A DNA stretch of 17,310 bases from Chloroflexota bacterium (GTDB lineage: Bacteria > Chloroflexota > Anaerolineae > Anaerolineales > UBA11579). The DNA lies in NCBI GenBank assembly GCA_003250455.1, contig QKGK01000228.1:1-17310 (forward strand). The letters are read 5' to 3'. Below the pieces are notes generated by a model. That model saw only the letters and a list, made by a program, of their open reading frames with translations, ran no database searches and was not told where the DNA came from. Numbering within the stretch: position 1 is the first letter of the stretch; each line of letters begins with the position of its first letter. Shown one piece after another: positions 7,353 through 14,020 of the stretch. The translations under genes and the position numbers were made by a program.

Positions 7353-8327
7353 TTATTCCACCAAATGGGCTGGTCCGCCGCAGGTAGCTTGCAAGACTTG
7401 AAGCACTCCAGGGATCTCCTTCAGGCGCTGTGCAGTCTGCTGCTGAAAGCCTTCCGGGCAAATGACATGGACGTTGGGACCGGCATCAATGGTGTAGGCT
7501 GCCGGGAACCCGCTTTTTCGCCATGCCTGCACCGCAGACATGACGGCCAGGGTGGCGGGCTGCCAGTACATCAACGGGGGCGTGGAGGTTTGCATCACGG
7601 CGTGCATCATGTTGGAGTCCAGTTCGATGATCTCTGCAAATGTGGAAAAATCTTTCTCCAGGATGGCGCGGCGGCAAATCTCCAGCCTGCGTGGGGCATC
7701 CTGCACCCGGACGGATTGGAACGGGCTGGTATCCGCCAGGGTATGTCCGCCGGTAGAGCCGACTGCTTTGTGTGCCTGGCTGACCACTGCAACACAATCG
7801 GCCAGCGGCCAGCTTTCCAGTGGGGCAAAGGTTCGGGCAAAAGAGGTCTCGTGCGAGTCGCCGGGGAGCCATTCGACAAAGCCGCCAGGGACGGAGCGGC
7901 TGGCAGAACCGGAACCGGTGCGCGCCAAAATGGAAAGCTCTTTTTCTTCCAGGTTCAGCCCTGCGGCCGAGCTGGATGCCAGGGCGAGGGCAGCAAATGC
8001 CGCAGCGGAAGATGCGATTCCGGAGCCGGTGGGGAAGTTGTTCCCGCTGACTACCCGGGCATAAGTGGAGATGCCTGCCATATCCCTCACGCGCGCCAGC
8101 ATCTGGGAGACTCTCTCTAATCCGGGACCGGTCACCGGATTTTCGTTGAGGGTTAGAGTATCACTGTCCAGGGTCGTATCAAAGGTGACGGTGGTTTTCG
8201 TTTCCAGCCCGCTCAGGTTCATGGAGATAGATCCATTGGCAGGGATGCGCAGCGCGTGATCCCGGTTCCCCCAGTATTTGATAAATGCGATGTTAGGATG
8301 GGCGATGGCTGTGGCGGATTTCGTCAT
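7353..8327 (-). CDS. mvaD: Mevalonate (di)phosphate decarboxylase
   Basis: A GHMP-fold enzyme of 324 residues, the usual length, for the ATP-dependent decarboxylation that ends the mevalonate route to isopentenyl units. Visible features are the N-terminal NIAFIKYWGNRD (residues 12-23), the phosphate loop TGSGIASSAAAFAALA, the GSASRSVPGGFVEW motif with its conserved arginine, and the catalytic aspartate in TIDAGPNVHV. Two sites differ from the classical diphosphomevalonate enzymes: WGKRD is WGNRD (Asn21), and the STQGM-like motif reads STGGH. These lie around the substrate's distal phosphate, so the enzyme may act on mevalonate 5-phosphate, as known for a Roseiflexus homologue; this is an inference. 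The ATG overlaps the TGA of an upstream relic frame (ATGA) and has no good ribosome binding site. Confidence 0.9.
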   Translation of the reverse strand: MTKSATAIAHPNIAFIKYWGNRDHALRIPANGSISMNLSGLETKTTVTFDTTLDSDTLTLNENPVTGPGLERVSQMLARVRDMAGISTYARVVSGNNFPTGSGIASSAAAFAALALASSSAAGLNLEEKELSILARTGSGSASRSVPGGFVEWLPGDSHETSFARTFAPLESWPLADCVAVVSQAHKAVGSTGGHTLADTSPFQSVRVQDAPRRLEICRRAILEKDFSTFAEIIELDSNMMHAVMQTSTPPLMYWQPATLAVMSAVQAWRKSGFPAAYTIDAGPNVHVICPEGFQQQTAQRLKEIPGVLQVLQATCGGPAHLVE

Positions 8328-8488
8328 GGGTGTAGTTTACCACGGACATCTAATTGGTCCATAACCCTTCTTTTGGAATCAATATCTGTAATATTGATTC
8401 CTTCAATAATAGCTCCAGCTAAATATTCAAGTTTAATAATACTTTCATTGGAAAATGAGTTGGCTTCGATTTCATTGGGGATATTTTC
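8324..8488 (-). pseudogene. Possible C-terminal relic of a serine recombinase
   Basis: After an in-frame TAG at 8491-8489 an open frame runs for about 54 codons to a TGA that overlaps the mvaD start. Its end reads IIEGINITDIDSKRRVMDQL followed by DVRGKLHP. This resembles the end of large serine recombinases, where a helical segment with an EGL-like turn is followed by KRR..LDLLDVRV. Before the TAG the same frame gives a short helical stretch (EFQKEMIKSIKQ). There is no start codon and no catalytic N-terminal part, so this would be a dead remnant, marking past integration. The match is from memory of the family and the stretch is short. Confidence 0.4.
8375..8401. repeat. Perfect 11-base inverted repeat
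   Basis: The arms GGAATCAATAT (8375-8385) and ATATTGATTCC (8391-8401) are exact reverse complements around a five-base centre. No T-run follows on either strand, so it is not a standard terminator. It lies about 50 bases upstream of mvaD and could be an operator, or a by-product of the relic coding sequence it overlaps. Confidence 0.6.
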
Positions 8489-8584
8489 CTACATACAATA
8501 CTGATCTTGTTTTATCGATTTGATCATTTCTTTTTGGAACTCAACCTATATTGCAGGAGTAATCAAGTTGGAAAACTACGTGCT

Positions 8585-8650
8585 GTTAAGGGAGCCTTAA
8601 TGGTCTGATTAGGTGTGTGTAAAGACCCTCGTCCCATCTTCAATTACCAT
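8585..8650 (+). promoter_or_regulatory. TAAG-N5-CTTA box and promoter of the orf78-gnd-zwf-gpmA operon
   Basis: TTAAG-N5-CTTAA (8586-8600) is followed, 21 bases after CTTA, by AAAGACC (8621-8627), then 17 bases, then TACCAT (8645-8650) as -10. The predicted transcription start near 8657 gives a leader of about 38 bases before orf78. The same spacing occurs at three other promoters in the window, which is the main support. The box centre would lie near -64, a position typical of activators. Confidence 0.65.
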
Positions 8651-8694
8651 TATTAATTAATTGTAAGACTTATATGATTACTGGAGGTATCAGA

Positions 8695-8931
8695 ATGAGC
8701 AAATACGGAAATCCGATAATTGGAATTGATCATTTGTCTACGCTATCAAACAAATCTGAAAGCTTCCGATCTGTTTATCAGCTCCAGTTTAATTCTCTCC
8801 CCGACACAGTTTTTATAGAAGGACCTTTGTTTCTGAATTTATCCGAAAATCACCCAGATGCGGTTGTGGAAGAAAATACAGATTTCCTGTTTTCAAATCA
8901 GCTGAAACCCCCTTTCGAAAAGGAAGTTTAA
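8695..8931 (+). CDS. Small hypothetical protein leading the gnd-zwf operon
   Basis: The protein has 78 residues and I do not recognise it. The ATG at 8695 has GGAGG seven bases upstream (8684-8688); an ATG at 8674 in the same frame has none. The gene is first behind a conserved promoter and ends 2 bases before the gnd start, so the two are probably translationally coupled and gnd uses a site inside its end (AAGGAAG). The sequence is soluble and has no signal peptide, cysteine or known motif; its middle (SLPDTVFIEGPLFLNLS) may form beta strands and the C-terminal end is acidic then basic. It might modulate the dehydrogenases that follow, but only its position suggests that. Confidence 0.65.
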   Translation: MSKYGNPIIGIDHLSTLSNKSESFRSVYQLQFNSLPDTVFIEGPLFLNLSENHPDAVVEENTDFLFSNQLKPPFEKEV

Positions 8932-8933
8932 TT

Positions 8934-10349
8934 ATGAGAGTAAAAGATTACCAGCTTGGGATGATTGGCCTTGGGGTGATGGGACGAAATATGGTGTTGA
9001 ATATGGGGGATCATGGGTATTCCGTTGCTGGTTATGATAAAAATGAAGAAATGGTTAACCAGCTTAATCTCGAAGCGGGTACGCGCCATATAGCGGGGGT
9101 CAACGACCTTAAAAATTTCATCCATTTGCTGGATACTCCCCGGACTATAATCCTGATGGTCCCAGCCGGCAAAGTGGTGGATGCGATCATCCATGAATTG
9201 TTGGATTACCTGGATCCCGGTGATTTGATCGTAGATGGCGGAAATTCCCATTTTTCTGATACCGAACGGCGTGAAAAAGAATTGAATGAACATGGAATTC
9301 ATTATCTTGGCGTTGGTATTTCCGGTGGTGAGGAAGGGGCACGCCATGGACCCTCCATTATGCCCGGAGGTTCGCATAGAGCCTATAAACAGGTGGAACC
9401 CGTTTTTAATGCCGTTGCAGCACATGTTGAAGGGGAACCATGCGTAACGTATCTTGGGCCAAAAGGAGCAGGGCACTATGTCAAGATGGTTCATAATGGG
9501 ATCGAATATGGCTTGATGCAGCTGATTGCAGAATCCTATGACCTATTGAAGCGTGGATTGCGGCTGGAAGAGACGGAGATCCAGCAGGTCTTTTCCGGTT
9601 GGAACCAGCTGGAGTTGAATAGTTATTTGATTGAAATAACCGGGAATATCTTTTCTGAATACAAACAAACAGCAGAAAAGCCGCTTGTAGAGTTGATCCT
9701 GGATGAGGCGGAACAAAATGGCACAGGGGCGTGGACTTCACAGTCTGCTTTGGATTTGTTAACCCCAGTTCCGGGGATCACGGCGGCGGTGGAAATGCGG
9801 AATTTGTCCGTTTTGAAATCTCAGCGTGAAAAAGCAAATAAAATCCTTGGAGACCCAATTGGTGAATTTGCAGGAGACAAGACCCATTTTGTGGATACGC
9901 TCCGAATGGCACTGTATGCCGGCATGATTCTTACATTTGCCCAAGGGTTTGCCTTGCTGCATTCTGCATCTGAAGAACTTGAATATCATTTTGATCTAGC
10001 CGGGATTGCCCGGATATGGCGGGGAGGATGTATCATTCGAGCGGCCATTCTCAATGAGATTGGAATTGCTTTTGACCACCAACCAGACCTTGTCAATATT
10101 ATGGTTGACCCGATTTTTAGTAGAGATCTGGTGCGGTTACGCGAGAGCCTGGAAATGGTAGTTTGCTCGGCTGCTCAATTAAGCATTCCCGTGCCTGGGT
10201 TTATGGCATCTTTGGCATATTTCGATGGCTACCGGAGCGGCTGGCTGCCTGCCAACTTGATCCAGGCCCAGCGGGATTATTTTGGTGCCCATCGATATGA
10301 GCGGATTGATAAAGAAGGTACATTTCACCATGAATGGGCACTCGAATGA
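8934..10349 (+). CDS. gnd: 6-phosphogluconate dehydrogenase, decarboxylating (probably NAD-preferring)
   Basis: The 471-residue protein has the length and layout of the standard enzyme, which turns 6-phosphogluconate into ribulose 5-phosphate and CO2. Seen are the Rossmann motif GLGVMGRNM (near residue 10), DGGNSH, GISGGEEGARHGPSIMPGG, the catalytic Lys184 and Glu191 in VKMVHNGIEYG, and the C-terminal QAQRDYFGAH...FHHEW with the substrate-binding Arg and His. Two deviations stand out. The end of the second beta strand reads YDKN (Asp35) instead of the NADP-type NRT/NRS, which favours NAD. The family signature QKGTGKW reads QNGTGAW (Asn262, Ala266), losing a lysine that normally touches the substrate phosphate. 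It lies between orf78 (2-base gap) and zwf (9-base gap). Confidence 0.93.
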   Translation: MRVKDYQLGMIGLGVMGRNMVLNMGDHGYSVAGYDKNEEMVNQLNLEAGTRHIAGVNDLKNFIHLLDTPRTIILMVPAGKVVDAIIHELLDYLDPGDLIVDGGNSHFSDTERREKELNEHGIHYLGVGISGGEEGARHGPSIMPGGSHRAYKQVEPVFNAVAAHVEGEPCVTYLGPKGAGHYVKMVHNGIEYGLMQLIAESYDLLKRGLRLEETEIQQVFSGWNQLELNSYLIEITGNIFSEYKQTAEKPLVELILDEAEQNGTGAWTSQSALDLLTPVPGITAAVEMRNLSVLKSQREKANKILGDPIGEFAGDKTHFVDTLRMALYAGMILTFAQGFALLHSASEELEYHFDLAGIARIWRGGCIIRAAILNEIGIAFDHQPDLVNIMVDPIFSRDLVRLRESLEMVVCSAAQLSIPVPGFMASLAYFDGYRSGWLPANLIQAQRDYFGAHRYERIDKEGTFHHEWALE

Positions 10350-10358
10350 GAGGCTTTG

Positions 10359-11870
10359 ATGAATTCAAAACAACCTGAAGCGAGCATTTTGACGATCTTT
10401 GGTGCAGGTGGAGACCTCTCCTGGCGAAAATTGGTTCCTGCATTGTTCAATCTATATCTGGAAGAATGGCTCCCAGAGCGATTTTACATTCTGGGTGTGG
10501 ATCTGAAATCCATGACCAAGGAGGAATTTGCATCCCATTTGCGTGAGGGGGTTGATAATTTTTCTCGAAGAGGAAAACCGCAAGACAAGGAATGGGAGGG
10601 GTTTTCGGGAAAAATTGGTTACCTGCCAGCAGATTTTACGGATGCCAAGGCTTATGCAGCTTTAGGGAAAAAGATTGAGGAAATTGAAAAGGACTGGGAT
10701 GTGACCGCCAATCATATTTATTATCAGGCTACTCCGCCCAGCTTGGTTGAGCCGATTGTAGAAAATCTGGGTTCTGCCGGTCTGATCCAGGACAAAATTC
10801 GAACCAGAATGGTTTTTGAGAAACCTTTCGGGCATAACCTCGAATCTGCGAGGCAATTGAACGATATGATCACCAGCAATCTGGATGAAAGTCAGATTTT
10901 CAGGATCGACCACTTTTTGGGTAAAGAAACTGTCCAGAATATCCTTGCATTTCGATTCGGGAATGCCTTGTTCGAGCCTGTTTGGGATCAACGTTATATT
11001 GATCATGTTCAAATCACTGTCGCGGAAACCTTGGGGGTTGAACATCGCGGAAAATATTATGAGCATGCCGGTGCGCTGCGGGATATGGTTCAAAACCATC
11101 TGATGCAGATATTATGTATGGTGACAATGGAGCCTCCGGTCTCGTTTTCTGATGAGGAGATCCGTAATAAGAAAGTGGACGTCCTCAATGCTGTGCATCC
11201 CATCCCAGATGACCAGATAAACAAATTTGCGGTAAGAGGACAGTATGATGCAGGGATGATCAGGGGCGATGAGGTGGTTGCGTATCGTCAGGAACTAGAC
11301 GTAAAGCCTGATTCTTCCACTGAGAGTTTTGTGGCTCTCAAACTATTGATCGATAACTGGCGCTGGCAGGGTGTACCGTTTTATTTGAGAACCGGTAAGC
11401 GCATGCCAGATGATATTTCGGAAGTTATCATCCAGTTTAAACCTGTTCCGCATCAGACTTTCCCAGCCTCCGCTTTGGAAGACTGGCAGCCCAACCGTTT
11501 AATCATTAATATTCAACCTCATGAGGGAATTCAACTCAGCATCCAGGCAAAACAACCCGGGCAGGATTTCCGTTTGGGGACAGTCGATATGCACTTTACC
11601 TATAAAGAAGCCTTCAAATCCTCTCCACCCGAACCATATGAAACACTTCTGCTGGATGTCTTGCTTGGGGATGCGACCTTATTTATGCGGGCAGACCAGG
11701 TGGAAGCAGCCTGGCGTGTTTTGGCACCGGTCCTTTCTGAATGGGAAAATACACCGCCGTCTGATTTTCCAAACTATCAGGCGGGTGCTTGGGGGCCAAA
11801 AGCTGCTGATCAATTAATAGAAAATGATGGCAGGAAATGGGTTGTTCCACATTGTGCCGAAATAGAATAG
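10359..11870 (+). CDS. zwf: Glucose-6-phosphate 1-dehydrogenase (probably NAD-preferring)
   Basis: The protein has 503 residues, the normal length. It oxidises glucose 6-phosphate to 6-phosphogluconolactone. The substrate signature RIDHFLGKE (His185) is intact, and GALRDMVQNHLMQ carries the conserved catalytic histidine region. The coenzyme site differs from the usual one. GASGDLAKRK reads GAGGDLSWRK. In a gap-free comparison with the Leuconostoc mesenteroides enzyme, the GTARQ loop that holds the NADP 2'-phosphate is GVDLK here (Asp48, Leu49), which argues for NAD. I chose the ATG at 10359, with GAGAGG five bases upstream, over a TTG at 10356. Placed behind gnd in the same operon; no 6-phosphogluconolactonase gene is present nearby. 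Confidence 0.93.
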   Translation: MNSKQPEASILTIFGAGGDLSWRKLVPALFNLYLEEWLPERFYILGVDLKSMTKEEFASHLREGVDNFSRRGKPQDKEWEGFSGKIGYLPADFTDAKAYAALGKKIEEIEKDWDVTANHIYYQATPPSLVEPIVENLGSAGLIQDKIRTRMVFEKPFGHNLESARQLNDMITSNLDESQIFRIDHFLGKETVQNILAFRFGNALFEPVWDQRYIDHVQITVAETLGVEHRGKYYEHAGALRDMVQNHLMQILCMVTMEPPVSFSDEEIRNKKVDVLNAVHPIPDDQINKFAVRGQYDAGMIRGDEVVAYRQELDVKPDSSTESFVALKLLIDNWRWQGVPFYLRTGKRMPDDISEVIIQFKPVPHQTFPASALEDWQPNRLIINIQPHEGIQLSIQAKQPGQDFRLGTVDMHFTYKEAFKSSPPEPYETLLLDVLLGDATLFMRADQVEAAWRVLAPVLSEWENTPPSDFPNYQAGAWGPKAADQLIENDGRKWVVPHCAEIE

Positions 11871-11923
11871 CGATGTAGAATTAATTGAATTGATAGGATC
11901 AGGGAGTCAAAAGCGAAACGAAA

Positions 11924-12670
11924 ATGGACCGGATTGTATTATTACGACATGGTGAAAGCCTTTGGAATAATGAAGGAAAATTTACAGGTTGGACGGATGT
12001 TGACCTTACTGAAAAGGGGGTGAATGAGGCCAGGAAAGCAGGACATCTATTGAAGGCAGCCGGGTTGATATTTGACCAGGTGCACACTTCGTATTTAAAA
12101 CGTGCGATTCGAACCATGTGGATTGTTCTGGATGAAATGGACCAAATGTGGATCCCTCAATATTTCAGCTGGCGATTAAATGAAAGACATTATGGTGCTC
12201 TCCAGGGACTGAATAAAACGGTGACGGCAGAGGAATATGGTGAAAAGCAAGTTCATCAGTGGCGCCGCAGTTTTGCCACGCGACCACCAGCACTTGCACG
12301 TGAGGATGCCCGTCATCCCAGGTTTGATCCGCGCTATTCCAAATTGTCTCCAGAGGAACTGCCTGCAACAGAATCCCTTGAGGATACGCTCAAGCGGGTG
12401 ATGCCGTACTGGCATGAGACGATCATCCCGGCAATTGGGCAGGAGAAAGCACTTCTGGTTGTAGCCCATGGAAACAGCTTGCGGGCGATCGTGAAATATC
12501 TGGATAAGATTTCAGACCAGGACATTCCTGATCTGAATATTCCCACCGGATATCCGCTGGTATATGAGCTGGACCAGCAGCATCATGCGTTGACACACTA
12601 TTACCTGGGAGACCAGGCAGAGATAGAAGAGGCGGCAACCAAAGTTGCCGATCAATCAAAAATCCAATGA
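11924..12670 (+). CDS. gpmA: 2,3-bisphosphoglycerate-dependent phosphoglycerate mutase
   Basis: The 248-residue protein matches the cofactor-dependent mutase that interconverts 3- and 2-phosphoglycerate in glycolysis. The phosphorylated His9 is in LLRHGES, followed by KFTGWTDVDLTEKG. Glu87 (NERHYGALQG) and His182 (VVAHGNSLRAIVK) complete the active site, and the C-terminal PTGYPLVYEL is the usual end. A 53-base gap separates it from zwf. The nearest purine-rich site, GGGAG at 11901-11905, is 18 bases from the ATG, so translation initiation is probably weak or coupled to zwf. No separate promoter or terminator is evident in that gap. Confidence 0.93.
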   Translation: MDRIVLLRHGESLWNNEGKFTGWTDVDLTEKGVNEARKAGHLLKAAGLIFDQVHTSYLKRAIRTMWIVLDEMDQMWIPQYFSWRLNERHYGALQGLNKTVTAEEYGEKQVHQWRRSFATRPPALAREDARHPRFDPRYSKLSPEELPATESLEDTLKRVMPYWHETIIPAIGQEKALLVVAHGNSLRAIVKYLDKISDQDIPDLNIPTGYPLVYELDQQHHALTHYYLGDQAEIEEAATKVADQSKIQ

Positions 12671-12686
12671 ACTGAAGGGAAAAGAA

Positions 12687-13118
12687 ATGAAAAAATTCTT
12701 ATTGATCGCTGTTATTGTTGGGGTGGTTGGATTTGTGCTGATCCAATTTATTCCTTATGGACATGACCATACCAATCCGCCTGTGGTCAATGAGCCTAAC
12801 TGGCCGGATACACAAACGCGTAATCTTGTGGCTGGCGCTTGCTATGACTGTCACAGCAACGAAACGAATTATCCCTGGTACAGCTATGTTGCCCCGGTAT
12901 CCTGGTTGACAGAACATGATAAACAGGATGGGCGGGAGCATCTCAATTTCTCTGAGTGGACAAATTCGCAGCATGATGTTAACGAGATCGCTGAAGTGGT
13001 CAGCTCTGGAGAGATGCCAATGCCTATATATGCGGTCATGCATAAAAGCGCACAGCTGACCGATGTGCAGCGGCAGATGCTCATCGATGGTATAAAAGCC
13101 ACTTTGAACACCCCGTAA
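12687..13118 (+). CDS. Haem-binding domain protein, membrane-anchored c-type
   Basis: The protein has 143 residues from the ATG at 12687, which has GAAGGGA six bases upstream; a frame-extending ATG at 12645 lies inside gpmA. Residues 3-22 are a hydrophobic segment (signal anchor or signal peptide). One covalent haem site is present: Cys52-x-x-Cys55-His56 (CYDCHSN). The following pattern, PWYSYVAPVSWL...HD...GREHLNFSEW, is that of the haem-binding domain family often found as a stand-alone periplasmic protein. SGEMPMP may supply a methionine ligand. It could carry electrons at the membrane surface, and its place in this operon links central metabolism with respiration, but no partner is shown. 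It is the last gene of the operon, 16 bases behind gpmA. Confidence 0.87.
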   Translation: MKKFLLIAVIVGVVGFVLIQFIPYGHDHTNPPVVNEPNWPDTQTRNLVAGACYDCHSNETNYPWYSYVAPVSWLTEHDKQDGREHLNFSEWTNSQHDVNEIAEVVSSGEMPMPIYAVMHKSAQLTDVQRQMLIDGIKATLNTP

Positions 13119-13151
13119 TTATTTCTTGCCATTACCATTATTTTGAAAAAA

Positions 13152-13213
13152 GTTTTTAGACATCTGAATCCTCCTGAATGAAAATTGTTCAGGGGTGTTC
13201 AGATTTAAAAAAC
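13152..13213. terminator. Long imperfect hairpin after the gnd operon
   Basis: ATCTGAATCCTCCTGAA (13162-13178) pairs with TTCAGGGGTGTTCAGAT (13188-13204) over 17 positions with one mismatch and two G-T pairs, around a nine-base loop. GTTTTT (13152-13157) and AAAAAC (13208-13213) can extend the stem beyond an internal loop. It follows the haem-protein stop by about 35 bases. The downstream side lacks a long T-run, so it may end transcription imperfectly or stabilise the 3' end of the message. Confidence 0.45.
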
Positions 13214-13248
13214 CTTGCGGGCTCGGCGTGTTTTGTGAATTAATTCTT

Positions 13249-13313
13249 ATAAGGTGAGCTTAAGGGAAATTTATGTCATGGATAAAGATTAGGTAATTGG
13301 AAAGGATTATGAT
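13249..13313 (+). promoter_or_regulatory. TAAG-N5-CTTA box and promoter of the PRC-barrel gene
   Basis: ATAAG-N5-CTTAA (13249-13263) is followed, 21 bases after CTTA, by AAAGATT (13284-13290), then 17 bases, then TATGAT (13308-13313). The predicted start near 13320 gives a leader of about 24 bases with AAGAGGT before the ATG at 13344. The geometry is identical to the gnd and cydA promoters. Confidence 0.7.
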
Positions 13314-13343
13314 TGGAGTATATAAAACATTAAAGAGGTAAAT

Positions 13344-13964
13344 ATGGACATTCCAATTAAGGCTTTAGTCACTTGTCAGGGAAAAGAGTGTGGGAAAACG
13401 GTTTGTGTGATCGTGAACCCATGCAGCAATGAGCTTACTCATGTGGTGGTGGAAGATAATGCATTCCCTTACCAGAAGCGTATCGTACAGGTGGAAATGG
13501 TAAGAGGCTCAAATCCGAAGTCAATTCAGCTATCATGCAGTAAAAAAGAGTTATTACAGATGGAAAATTTCGTGGAGCATCATTACATTCCAGCAGAAAA
13601 TACCTTTGGGGTTTTTCCTATAAAACATAAAATTTACATTCCTTTTAGCGAATACAGCAATGATGTCGCAGATGTTACCCGAGAACGCGTTCCGGAGGGC
13701 GGGATAGCTTTCCATCCTGGCACCTTGATTGAGGCTACTGATGGAAAGGTGGGGCAGGTAAATGAATTCCTGGTAGATCCAGCAAGTGAGCATATCACCC
13801 ACCTGGTGATGAAAGAAGGACACTTCTGGCACAAGAAGGAAATTGCTATTCCTGCTTCTGTGATTGATCGGGTAGAAAATGATGTGGTGAGATTAAAGAT
13901 CAGTAAAACAGAATTAGAATCTTTTCCATCCATGGAATCTCTGATGGAGAGAAACCCCAGCTAA
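13344..13964 (+). CDS. PRC-barrel domain protein with two lobes
   Basis: The protein has 206 residues and no signal peptide. The C-terminal half (about 115-195) is a recognisable PRC-barrel: HPGTLIEATDGKVGQVNEFL, then DPASEHITHLVM, IAIPASVIDRV and VVRLKISKTEL. The N-terminal half (about 3-75) repeats the scheme more loosely (GKTVCVIVNPCSNELTHVVV and IQLSCSKKELLQM), so the gene looks like an internal duplication with diverged lobes. PRC-barrels occur in the ribosome maturation factor RimM, photosynthetic reaction centre subunit H and many stress-induced soluble proteins; they act as binding modules. The N-terminal lobe has three cysteines (CQGKECGKTVC), which might bind a metal or form disulphides. 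The gene is monocistronic: its own boxed promoter in front and a strong terminator overlapping its stop. Confidence 0.82.
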   Translation: MDIPIKALVTCQGKECGKTVCVIVNPCSNELTHVVVEDNAFPYQKRIVQVEMVRGSNPKSIQLSCSKKELLQMENFVEHHYIPAENTFGVFPIKHKIYIPFSEYSNDVADVTRERVPEGGIAFHPGTLIEATDGKVGQVNEFLVDPASEHITHLVMKEGHFWHKKEIAIPASVIDRVENDVVRLKISKTELESFPSMESLMERNPS

Positions 13965-13981
13965 TAAGCTGGGGTTTCTCT
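13948..13981. terminator. Strong intrinsic terminator after the PRC-barrel gene
   Basis: AGAGAAACCCCAGCT (13948-13962) and AGCTGGGGTTTCTCT (13967-13981) form a perfect 15-base stem with a four-base loop, followed by a short T-run. The stop codon of the PRC-barrel gene lies at the stem-loop junction. The glucoamylase gene converges from the other side and ends 40 bases away, so the hairpin may serve both. Confidence 0.88.
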
Positions 13982-14020
13982 TTACTAAATATTAATTAAA
14001 AACTCCCAAAATAACATTGC

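Larger units (their letters stand above)
8328..8694. other. AT-rich divergent spacer between mvaD and the orf78-gnd operon
   Basis: This 367-base stretch is much poorer in G+C than mvaD (16 of 60 bases at 8401-8460 by hand count). It holds the recombinase-like relic with a perfect inverted repeat inside it, then the boxed promoter of the plus-strand operon, then the ribosome binding site of orf78. I see no intact gene in it; an 82-codon plus-strand frame at 8256-8504 runs antisense through the mvaD start and has no ribosome binding site. Confidence 0.7.

Noticed and set aside
7347..8120. 257-codon plus-strand frame
   Set aside because: It is fully antisense to mvaD, rich in Gly, Arg and Cys as expected from the reverse of a high-G+C gene, and has no family features.
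8334..8339. TAAACT six bases before the mvaD ATG as a leaderless promoter (minus strand)
   Set aside because: The -35 match is poor, and the position overlaps the relic frame that ends in an ATGA overlap with mvaD, so coupling or an upstream promoter is equally possible.
8256..8504. 82-codon plus-strand frame across the mvaD start and the AT-rich spacer
   Set aside because: It lies antisense to the first part of mvaD, has no ribosome binding site, and its second half is antisense to the recombinase-like frame.
8664..8672. TAAGACTTA just before orf78, resembling the box half-sites
   Set aside because: The half-sites are one base apart instead of five, and it lies downstream of the predicted transcription start.
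13319..13326. TATATA/TATAAA as the -10 of the PRC-barrel gene
   Set aside because: Transcription would start inside the ribosome binding site; TATGAT at 13308-13313 has room for a leader and fits the shared spacing.
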